Made by a program: the position numbers and the translations under genes
Part shown: piece by piece, positions 7,117 to 12,282 of the stretch
Position numbering within the stretch: position 1 is the first letter of the stretch
How the letters are laid out: every line of letters begins with the position of its first letter
Assembly: GCA_964517215.1 (NCBI GenBank)
Contig: CAZFBR010000100.1
Location: forward strand, 1-12,282
Length of the DNA: 12,282 bases
From: CAZFBR01 sp035353495 [NCBI: uncultured bacterium]
GTDB lineage: Bacteria; DAOPZR01
Direction of reading: 5' to 3'
Notes under the pieces: generated by a model
Databases searched by the model: none
What the model saw: the letters and a program-made list of their open reading frames with translations, nothing else
Told to the model about the DNA's origin: nothing

Positions 7117-7163
7117 CTGTTTGCGTTTCGCGCGTGTGCGTTGTTCCGCGGATGCCGCGCGGA

Positions 7164-7304
7164 TCAGGCGATCAGCCGCCAGCCGCATTGTGCGGCCAGC
7201 ATGATTCCGCAGCAGCCCACCACAATCCCCGCCAGTGCGGCAACTTCCATCCGCAGCTGCTCCGCGGCCAGCGCCATGTTCCGCTCATCGCGTGTCATCG
7301 TCAT
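7164..7304 (-). CDS. Possible small membrane protein (46 residues)
   Basis: Starts MTMTRDERNMALAAEQLRME and ends QCGWRLIA. A charged, amphipathic N-terminal part (about 5-20) is followed by one hydrophobic helix (about 21-40, with CC in the middle), as in small inner-membrane proteins. Third-position GC is high, as in the neighbouring genes. A run of Gs lies eight bases before the second ATG (7298), which is therefore the better start and would give 44 residues. The frame is open back to a GTG at 7433 that overlaps the preceding gene, but that extension looks unlike protein. I recognise no family. It could be the last gene of the pilT operon or a chance ORF. Confidence 0.35.
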   Translation of the reverse strand: MTMTRDERNMALAAEQLRMEVAALAGIVVGCCGIMLAAQCGWRLIA

Positions 7305-7416
7305 CGCCCCCGCGCCGGAGATCGGCGTCACGCTTGCTATGACAGGGTCTGCGGGGAAAAAGTTGCCAACAAGCGCGGGGGCTGCGCAGGGGGCCAAGGC
7401 ATCGCCGCACGCGCAA

Positions 7417-8058
7417 TCAATCGGAGCCGTCACCTTCGGGCGCGGCGGGCAGGGCGCGGAATTCTTTGGTAATGGCGAGATTCTCGCCGCGGCTGGCCAG
7501 GTCGTCCGGCGTGCAGAACCTGCCGTCGCGACCGGCGGACACGATCACATAATTGCCGAAATCGTTGAACTGCATGACCAGTTCGTCATCCAGCGGATGC
7601 AACCTTCCCTGGAAATAGAGCCGGTACTCGCGCTGCCACGCGTCGGTGACCACGCCCCGGTCAATGCCGTTCATGTCGAAGCTGCAGAACGAGCGCAGAG
7701 TCAGTTTCACCGGGTGGCGGTCGCGCTCCGCAGCACGCAGCTCGCTGTGCAGCGCACGGTCGAGCCGGGACAGATGCTGGCTGGTATGCCACCATTCCGG
7801 CGAGTTGCGGATGATGTCAATGGCGTTCAGCAGCTGTTTGCGTGCCGCCACCACCAGGAGCAGGATGACCAGCACCGCGACCAGCTTCCTGCTGAAACCC
7901 GCCGGCGCTGCCGGCGGCGGCACAGGCCGGCGCGGCGGCCGCGGCGCGGCGCCGTATTCTGACGGCGCGGCCTGCAGTATGTCCGTTGGCCAGTCGGGCC
8001 CCGCCGGCGGTGGTGGTTCCGGCTGTTCCGGCTGCATGCCGTCAGGCGGCAGGGTCAT
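7417..8058 (-). CDS. One-pass membrane protein with pseudopilin (GspG)-like C-terminus
   Basis: 213 residues from the ATG at 8058, chosen because it overlaps the preceding TGA (ATGA) and has GGGAGA about nine bases upstream; an in-frame GTG at 8064 is less likely. Residues 1-52 are a proline-rich, probably cytoplasmic tail. Residues about 55-75 are a membrane helix (LVAVLVILLLVVAA). The rest is periplasmic. The C-terminal part, 'VTDAWQREYRLYF' and later 'YVIVSAGRDGRFCTPDDL', matches the pattern at the end of type II secretion major pseudopilins (DxWGxxYxY ... SxGxDGxxGTxDDI), a calcium-binding loop region. There is no prepilin leader (no GFTLIE-like cleavage site). I infer a pseudopilin-derived domain on a different anchor; its role is unknown. 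It is the fourth gene of the pilT operon. Confidence 0.75.
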   Translation of the reverse strand: MTLPPDGMQPEQPEPPPPAGPDWPTDILQAAPSEYGAAPRPPRRPVPPPAAPAGFSRKLVAVLVILLLVVAARKQLLNAIDIIRNSPEWWHTSQHLSRLDRALHSELRAAERDRHPVKLTLRSFCSFDMNGIDRGVVTDAWQREYRLYFQGRLHPLDDELVMQFNDFGNYVIVSAGRDGRFCTPDDLASRGENLAITKEFRALPAAPEGDGSD

Positions 8059-8987
8059 CTGCACATTCTCCCGTGCAGACCGGCCAGCCAGTCCTCCAAC
8101 CGGTCCATGCCATGCCCGTCAACGGCTTCGCGGGCGGCGCGGGCGCGCTGGTACGACGCGGCCGGCACCCGGGCGCATTCCTGCACCAGGGCGGCGGCCA
8201 TCGCCACATCACCAGCAGGCGCCACCAGGGCAAGCGCCTCCTGCCGGCGCGCGTTGCGCTCCTGTTCCGCCGAGCGCGGCAGCACCACCACACTGCGCCC
8301 CAGGCAGAACGCTTCCCACATCGTCACCCCGCCGGCGCAGACCAGCACATCCGCTGACGCCAGCAGGGTCAGGGCATGCGGCGTGGCGCGCTGCCAGTCG
8401 ATGCCGCGCGGCAGCCCCTGCGGCTCGCTTTCGCCCCACCCGGCGAGAATGGTCAGCCGCAAGCGCATCGCCGACAGGTCGCGCGCCAGCCGCAGCGCCA
8501 GCGAACCGGCATCGCCGCCGCCCAGCGCGATCACCACATGATGCGGCTGCTTCTTTTGCGGCGCGCGGCGAAGCTGCACCACGGCGGCGCGCAACAGCGG
8601 ATATTTCGGGCCGAACCATTCGCGATCGGCGTCCCGGGCCTCTGCCGCCGGACGATTGCAATCGATAAGCAGATCGGCCTGCCGGCCCGCGGCGGCATCA
8701 TCCTCAATCACCACGGTCCGTGCCCCCGCCTGCCGGGCCGCCGTGACCGCTGCCGCCGGCAGCTGTTTCAGGTCGAACACAATGGTATCGCCCGGCTGCA
8801 GCTCCGGCAGGGGCGCCATGCCGTCGCGGAGCCACGTCACCGGCGCGTCGTTCGCCATGCAGACGGCCATCATGTCATGCCGCACCATGAGCCGCACCTG
8901 CCCGCCCAGCCGGCGCTGCAGTTCGAGCATGCGCACCAGATGCCCCGCCCCCAGGCGCGGATTGGCGTCCGCCCGCAGCCAGATCAC
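8055..8987 (-). CDS. pseG: PseG/SpsG-type nucleotide-sugar hydrolase (glycosyltransferase-like)
   Basis: 310 residues. PseG removes UDP from a 2,4-diacetamido-trideoxy-altrose in pseudaminic acid synthesis; SpsG is the related protein in spore-coat sugar operons. It opens MIWLRADANPRLGAGHLVRM, with the family 'RADxxxxxGxGHxxR' motif; H16 matches the catalytic histidine of PseG. A GT-B type C-terminal half carries 'VVIALGGGDAG', 'ADVLVCAGGVTMWEAFCLG' and 'EQERNARRQEALA', the nucleotide-binding region. The start is GTG (8987-8985), three bases after the spsF stop, with GGTGGG seven bases upstream. The next gene overlaps its stop by 4 bp. The exact sugar is not certain, because the other pathway enzymes (PseB, C, H, I) are not in the window. 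Confidence 0.85.
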   Translation of the reverse strand: MIWLRADANPRLGAGHLVRMLELQRRLGGQVRLMVRHDMMAVCMANDAPVTWLRDGMAPLPELQPGDTIVFDLKQLPAAAVTAARQAGARTVVIEDDAAAGRQADLLIDCNRPAAEARDADREWFGPKYPLLRAAVVQLRRAPQKKQPHHVVIALGGGDAGSLALRLARDLSAMRLRLTILAGWGESEPQGLPRGIDWQRATPHALTLLASADVLVCAGGVTMWEAFCLGRSVVVLPRSAEQERNARRQEALALVAPAGDVAMAAALVQECARVPAASYQRARAAREAVDGHGMDRLEDWLAGLHGRMCR

Positions 8988-8990
8988 CGG

Positions 8991-9719
8991 TCAGCCCACC
9001 GCCGTCGGCGGTTTCTGCCGGACATGCGCGTTCAGCGCCTGCCATTCGGGATGCTGCGCCAGCAGAACCAGCGCGTCGTCGAGCGCCACGACAGCTCCCG
9101 GCCGCCAGAGCGCCGCATAAATGCGTTCGAGCAACGCCAGATCGTCCGCGGTGTCCACCGTTAGGCGCACCGCGGGATAGCACCGCGGCGCTGCCGGCTG
9201 CAGGAGCTTGAATTGCTCCGGATGCTCGCGCAGATAGGGGGTCACATGCTCGCGCTGATGCGCCTGCGTCGCCTCGCGGTGGGCCCGCTGCAGCGCGGCG
9301 GCGCTGATCACCTCGAACCCGCACCCGAGCGGCAAACCCGTCATGGCCGTCCAGTCCGCACCGGCGGCAGTATGCGCGGCGATGACCTGCGGCGCCAGCT
9401 CAGTGGCCAGCAGCGGATTGTCGCCGCAGAAACGCACCACCGGCTCGCCGGGAAAGGCGGCCAGCGCGCCGGCAAACCGCGCCAGCACATCGTCGCGCGA
9501 TCCGGCCCACGCCGCGATGCCGTGCTCGCGGGCCAGCCCGTAAAAGACCGCGTCTTCCTCCTGGTCGGGAAAGGCCAGCACGATGCGCGCGAAACAGCCG
9601 GCGGCCTTGATGCGGTTGATGACGTGCACCGTCAGCGGCACCCCCGCAAGCGGGCGCAGCGCCTTGCCCGGCAACCGGGTGGACCCGGTGCGGACCTGGA
9701 CCAGCGCGACCGCGGTCAT
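8991..9719 (-). CDS. spsF: SpsF-type nucleotidyltransferase (CMP-sugar synthetase family, COG1861)
   Basis: 242 residues. It begins MTAVALVQVRTGSTRLPGKA, the signature 'QxRxGSxRLPGK' of sugar cytidylyltransferases, which binds the nucleotide triphosphate. Further on come 'RFCGDNPLL' (the metal-binding aspartate loop, usually GDCPLL), 'GFEVISAAALQRAHREA' and 'REHVTPYLREHPEQFKL', which are characteristic of SpsF/COG1861 rather than NeuA. It likely activates an acidic nonulosonate-type sugar with CTP. The start overlaps the pilT stop (ATGA, 9719-9716), so translation is probably coupled. It pairs with the PseG/SpsG gene downstream, as spsF and spsG do in Bacillus. The activated sugar might decorate pili or the surface, but no glycosyltransferase or synthase gene is visible here. 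Confidence 0.87.
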   Translation of the reverse strand: MTAVALVQVRTGSTRLPGKALRPLAGVPLTVHVINRIKAAGCFARIVLAFPDQEEDAVFYGLAREHGIAAWAGSRDDVLARFAGALAAFPGEPVVRFCGDNPLLATELAPQVIAAHTAAGADWTAMTGLPLGCGFEVISAAALQRAHREATQAHQREHVTPYLREHPEQFKLLQPAAPRCYPAVRLTVDTADDLALLERIYAALWRPGAVVALDDALVLLAQHPEWQALNAHVRQKPPTAVG

Positions 9720-11092
9720 ACCTGCACTTCGCCGCTGTAGGCGGCGGCCTGCTCCGGCTCGACCAGCCCCGCCTCGACCAGCCGGCGCAGCGAATCCTGC
9801 AGCGGGAGCATCTGCTGCGCCGCCCCCATCTGGATCACCGTCGGCAAACGGTACAGCTCGTCGCTGCGCACGATATGCCGCACCGCGGTGCTGACGGTCA
9901 GCACCTCGCTCGCCAGCACCCGACCCGGCTGATCGCTGCGCGGCAGCAGCACCTGCGACACCACCGCGCGCAGCGACTGGCCCAGCTGCGCCAGCGTCTG
10001 CCGCCGCGACTCCACCGGCAGCAGCGCCGCGAACCGGTCGATGGCGGCGATGGTATTGGGGGCATGGAAGCTGGCAATGACCAGATAGCCCGTCTCCGCG
10101 GCCACCAGCGCCGTGCGCACCGTCTCGGCGTCGTCGATTTCGCCGATGACAATGACGTCCGGGTCCTGCCGCAGCGAGGCCTTGAGCGCGGCGGCGAACG
10201 AATGCGTATCGACCCCCACCTCGCGCTGCTTGATGATGCATTGCCGGTTGGCGTGCAAATACTCGATCGGCCGTTCGAGCGTGACGATCACCCCGGTGCG
10301 GTGACGATTGAGGTAATCGACCATGGCGGCGATGGTGGTCGTCTTGCCCGAACCCGTCGGGCCGGCAATCAGCACCAGCCCCTCGCGCAGTTTGCACAGG
10401 TTCTCGATCACCCCGGGCAGGCGCAGCTCCGCGAACGAGGCGAGCACGGGATTGATCAGCCGGAACGCCGCCTCGACCATCCCGCGCTGCTGATGGACGT
10501 TGAGCCGGAACCGGTGCGTCGCGTCATACTGCACCCCCAGATCGAGTTCATGGTCATGCTCGAAGCGCTGCACCTGCTCATGCGCGAGCAGTGAAAAGAC
10601 CATGGGGGGCAGGTCGGCCGCGGGGATGATGCGCTGGCTGAGGGGTTGCAGTTGTCCGTTGATGCGCAGCATGGGCGTCTGGTCGGCAAGCAGGTGCAGG
10701 TCGGAGGCGCCGCGCTTGATGGCTTCGGCCAGCAGCGGGCCGATGGCGAGTCCGGTGATGTATTCCTGCAGCGCCTTGAGCGCCGCCGCCGGCGGATCGA
10801 TAAACTGCAGGCCGAGCTCGCATCCCGCATGGCCGTGACTCGCCTCGATGCGCGCCACTTCCGCCGACAGGTCGAGCACCGCCTCATGGCGGGGAAGGGA
10901 AAAGACCGCCTGGACCCGGCAGTGCAGCGGCAAACCCTCGCCGCGCACCCGCAACGCCATGCCGGTGACGCTGATATCCACGGCCTGCGCGTCGTGCTGC
11001 ACCTCTTTGCCGTGCGCACTCTGCCAGTGCAGCGCCACCGGCAGCGGGGTGAAAAGCCGCTGGGCCTGGCGCCGGTCATGATTCATGGGCAT
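9716..11092 (-). CDS. pilT: PilZ-PilT fusion: c-di-GMP-binding type IV pilus retraction ATPase
   Basis: 458 residues from the ATG at 11092, eight bases after a perfect AGGAGG; the ATG at 11098 is only two bases from it. Residues about 6-114 are a PilZ domain with both c-di-GMP motifs: RQAQR (8-12, RxxxR) and DISVTG (39-44, DxSxxG). Residues about 115-458 are a PilT-type hexameric secretion ATPase: 'ASDLHLLADQTPMLRINGQL' (129-148), Walker A GPTGSGKT (244-251), Walker B region DPDVIVIGE (310-318), 'TALVAAETGYLVIASFHAPN' (327-346). Differences from standard PilT are TLERPIE for TIEDPIE (271-277), FHAPNT for the LHTxSA histidine box, and AVRHIVRSDE (403-412) for AIRNLIRE. Presumed role: pulls pili back at the inner membrane, tuned by c-di-GMP. 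A PilU-like accessory role is possible. Confidence 0.9.
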   Translation of the reverse strand: MPMNHDRRQAQRLFTPLPVALHWQSAHGKEVQHDAQAVDISVTGMALRVRGEGLPLHCRVQAVFSLPRHEAVLDLSAEVARIEASHGHAGCELGLQFIDPPAAALKALQEYITGLAIGPLLAEAIKRGASDLHLLADQTPMLRINGQLQPLSQRIIPAADLPPMVFSLLAHEQVQRFEHDHELDLGVQYDATHRFRLNVHQQRGMVEAAFRLINPVLASFAELRLPGVIENLCKLREGLVLIAGPTGSGKTTTIAAMVDYLNRHRTGVIVTLERPIEYLHANRQCIIKQREVGVDTHSFAAALKASLRQDPDVIVIGEIDDAETVRTALVAAETGYLVIASFHAPNTIAAIDRFAALLPVESRRQTLAQLGQSLRAVVSQVLLPRSDQPGRVLASEVLTVSTAVRHIVRSDELYRLPTVIQMGAAQQMLPLQDSLRRLVEAGLVEPEQAAAYSGEVQV

Positions 11093-11100
11093 GGTCATTT

Positions 11101-11106
11101 CCTCCT
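11101..11106 (-). promoter_or_regulatory. Ribosome binding site that fixes the pilT start
   Basis: A perfect AGGAGG on the minus strand. Three in-frame ATGs follow, at 11098, 11092 and 11086, at distances of 2, 8 and 14 bases; 8 is the ideal spacing. It also excludes the longer frame that starts at 11128, upstream of this site. Confidence 0.75.
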
Positions 11107-11150
11107 GACAGGTCCGCGTCTGCGCCACTCCGTCCGGCGCAATCGGTGAA

Positions 11151-11179
11151 ACTATACGTTAGCGACAGGCGGGCGGCAA
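11151..11179 (-). promoter_or_regulatory. Sigma70-type promoter of the pilT-spsF-pseG operon
   Basis: On the minus strand, TTGCCG (11179-11174, four of six matches) is followed by a 17-base spacer and TATAGT (11156-11151, five of six matches). It lies in the 106-bp gap after the dockerin-like gene. Transcription would begin near 11144, giving a leader of about 50 bases that contains the AGGAGG site. Confidence 0.6.
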
Positions 11180-11198
11180 CCCGGCGTGCGTCCGCAAC

Positions 11199-12282
11199 CT
11201 ATTGGGTGACACCGTACTGCCGGCCCAGTTCAAAGACGTCCTCCTCATCGACCCGCCCTTCACTGGCGCCGGTGATGACGAGATCGGCGTCGTCCCGGAA
11301 CCGGTCGCCGCCGCGCCGCGTGCCGAAACTGCCGTTGAAAACGCTCAGGTCGTTGCTGTTCACGCTGCCGTCGGGCACATCATCACCGGCACCCGCACCC
11401 AGATCGCCGCGCAGCGTCGTTTTGCCGGTGGCGAACTTGCTGAAATGCCGCACCCGGGCGATGAAGACCTTGCGCGCCGGATCGATGTTCACATTGCCGC
11501 GCTCGACCGCCTGCCAGATGCTGCCGTTCCAGTACAGGACGGTGGCCAGCGCCAGCCGCACGCGCGTGCCGTCGATGATGCTGTCGCCGTTGTTGTCCAT
11601 GTACGGGATGGTGATGGTCACCGTGTCGCCAAGCGTCGTCTGCCCGTTGTCGAGCGTGATTTCCAGCACCGTCCCCCCGGTATCGAATTCGCGGCGGCTG
11701 GCGCCCGCATACCCCGCGCGAGTATCCTCGTAAATCACCAGCTTGACCGCCGTATTGCCGGTCAATGCGCCGGGCGGCAGGAGCACTTCGTACGCGCCGG
11801 TATCATCCGCATCCTGGGTGACCACGGCCGCCGTATCCGCCGCGTTCACCTTCTCCTTGCGCTGCTGGTTGCCGTCGCTGCCGATCCCCTCGAAAACGTC
11901 CGGGTTGCGCCGGTCGACGGTAATGCAGCGTTCCGCCGGCTGCGTGTCCGCGTAGGCGGGATTTGCTTCGGCGACGGCACGCAGGTAATACGGGCCGTCG
12001 GTCAGGCCAGTCACGTCCCAGTGCACAAAATACGGGTCCGAGTAGTCCGGGTTGGGGTGGTTGGCATTGGCCGGGCTGATGTCCGCCCAGCTCCCCGCCG
12101 CCGCGCGCCACTGGAAGCGGACGCGCACGCCACCGGCGCTGGTGTCGCCGTGCACCGTCGCCTTGACCAGGGTGCGGTTGCCCGCCACCCGGTCGCCGGC
12201 CACGGGATCAGTGAGCAGCGCATACAATGCGCCGGTATCCGCCTTGATCACCACCGTCGCCTGCACGGTGGTGTTCTGTTCA
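11199..12282 (-). CDS. C-terminal part of exported multidomain protein with dockerin-like tail
   Basis: The frame is open to the right edge, so the N-terminus is missing; 360 residues are visible. Counting from the visible end, about 1-125 look like an Ig/fibronectin-type beta domain ('VRVRFQWRAAAGSW', 'HWDVTGLTDGPYYLRAVA'). About 130-280 are a second beta-rich region, including an acidic 'YMDNNGDSIIDG' loop of calcium-binding type and 'VLYWNGSIWQAVE', ending 'VRHFSKFATG'. The last 70 or so hold two EF-hand-like repeats, 'DVPDGSVNSNDLSVFNGSFG' and 'DADLVITGASEGRVDEEDVF', which match the dockerin pattern. Such proteins are secreted or surface-attached and may bind cohesins or calcium. The full function cannot be told from this part. 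It ends TAG, with no clear intrinsic terminator after it. Confidence 0.82.
   Translation of the reverse strand, partial: EQNTTVQATVVIKADTGALYALLTDPVAGDRVAGNRTLVKATVHGDTSAGGVRVRFQWRAAAGSWADISPANANHPNPDYSDPYFVHWDVTGLTDGPYYLRAVAEANPAYADTQPAERCITVDRRNPDVFEGIGSDGNQQRKEKVNAADTAAVVTQDADDTGAYEVLLPPGALTGNTAVKLVIYEDTRAGYAGASRREFDTGGTVLEITLDNGQTTLGDTVTITIPYMDNNGDSIIDGTRVRLALATVLYWNGSIWQAVERGNVNIDPARKVFIARVRHFSKFATGKTTLRGDLGAGAGDDVPDGSVNSNDLSVFNGSFGTRRGGDRFRDDADLVITGASEGRVDEEDVFELGRQYGVTQ

Larger units (their letters stand above)
7016..7416. other. About 400-bp gap between the pilus/sugar operon and the mla operon
   Basis: No large gene fits here. From right to left it holds about 110 bp of GC-rich sequence with no clear signal, a possible 46-codon membrane-protein ORF (7304-7164), a hairpin (7116-7081) and the mla operon promoter (7070-7042). 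I found no tRNA, riboswitch or repeat. Confidence 0.6.

Noticed and set aside
7340-7365. GTTGGCAAC followed by TTTTT on the minus strand (7365-7352) as a terminator for the pilT operon
   Set aside because: The stem would have only three base pairs around a three-base loop, too weak to terminate.
7305-7433. Longer 89-codon version of the small membrane ORF from the GTG at 7433
   Set aside because: It overlaps the preceding gene by 17 bp, has no ribosome binding site, and its extra residues show no protein-like pattern.
9720-10397. Extension of the spsF frame upstream to 10397
   Set aside because: That part lies within the pilT core in another frame and reads as Gly/Ala/Arg low-complexity sequence. 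The real start is the ATG at 9719, where the QxRxGSxRLPGK motif begins.
11093-11198. Intrinsic terminator after the dockerin-like gene
   Set aside because: The gap is GC-rich with short inverted patches, but there is no stable stem followed by a U-run.
1-12282. CRISPR arrays, tRNA or rRNA genes, insertion sequences, attachment sites
   Set aside because: No regularly spaced repeats, no transposase or integrase frame and no recognisable structural RNA was seen on either strand.

Overview
The window is high-GC DNA in which every convincing gene lies on the minus strand, so transcription runs from the right edge (12282) to the left edge (1). The content points to a free-living Gram-negative bacterium with an outer membrane: an MCE/Mla-type lipid transporter, a type IV pilus retraction ATPase, and an exported protein ending in dockerin-like repeats. 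GAF-SpoIIE-HATPase switch proteins, long coiled-coil MlaD proteins and dockerin-tailed surface proteins would fit a PVC-type or similar deep-branching phylum, but the sequence alone does not fix the taxon.

Right to left, the layout is as follows. (1) 12282-11199: the C-terminal part of an exported, multidomain beta-rich protein with a dockerin-like tail. (2) 11092-7417: a tightly packed operon behind a good sigma70-type promoter (11179-11151). It encodes a PilZ-PilT fusion ATPase, an SpsF-type nucleotidyltransferase, a PseG/SpsG-type nucleotide-sugar hydrolase, and a one-pass membrane protein whose C-terminus resembles major pseudopilins. Two junctions are 4-bp ATGA overlaps and one is a 3-bp gap. 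(3) 7416-7016: about 400 bp with one possible small membrane-protein ORF, a hairpin, and a strong promoter (7070-7042). (4) 7015-2516: an operon of a GAF-PP2C(SpoIIE)-HATPase regulator, a small STAS protein, then MlaE permease, MlaF ATPase and MlaD MCE protein. (5) 2384-1: a second transporter operon of a COG2984-type substrate-binding protein, a STAS protein fused to a roughly 270-residue uncharacterised domain, and the first 31 codons of a COG4120-type permease. A promoter-like element lies between the binding protein and the STAS gene.

The most interesting theme is that STAS proteins of the anti-sigma-antagonist type sit inside two consecutive ABC transporter operons. The head gene of the first operon encodes, in one polypeptide, both a phosphatase and a kinase-type ATPase domain of the kind that act on STAS serines. 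This suggests a partner-switch that may control transporters rather than, or as well as, a sigma factor. A second theme is type IV pilus retraction coupled to c-di-GMP: the PilT-like ATPase carries an N-terminal PilZ domain with both nucleotide-binding motifs intact, and it is cotranscribed with nonulosonate-type sugar genes.
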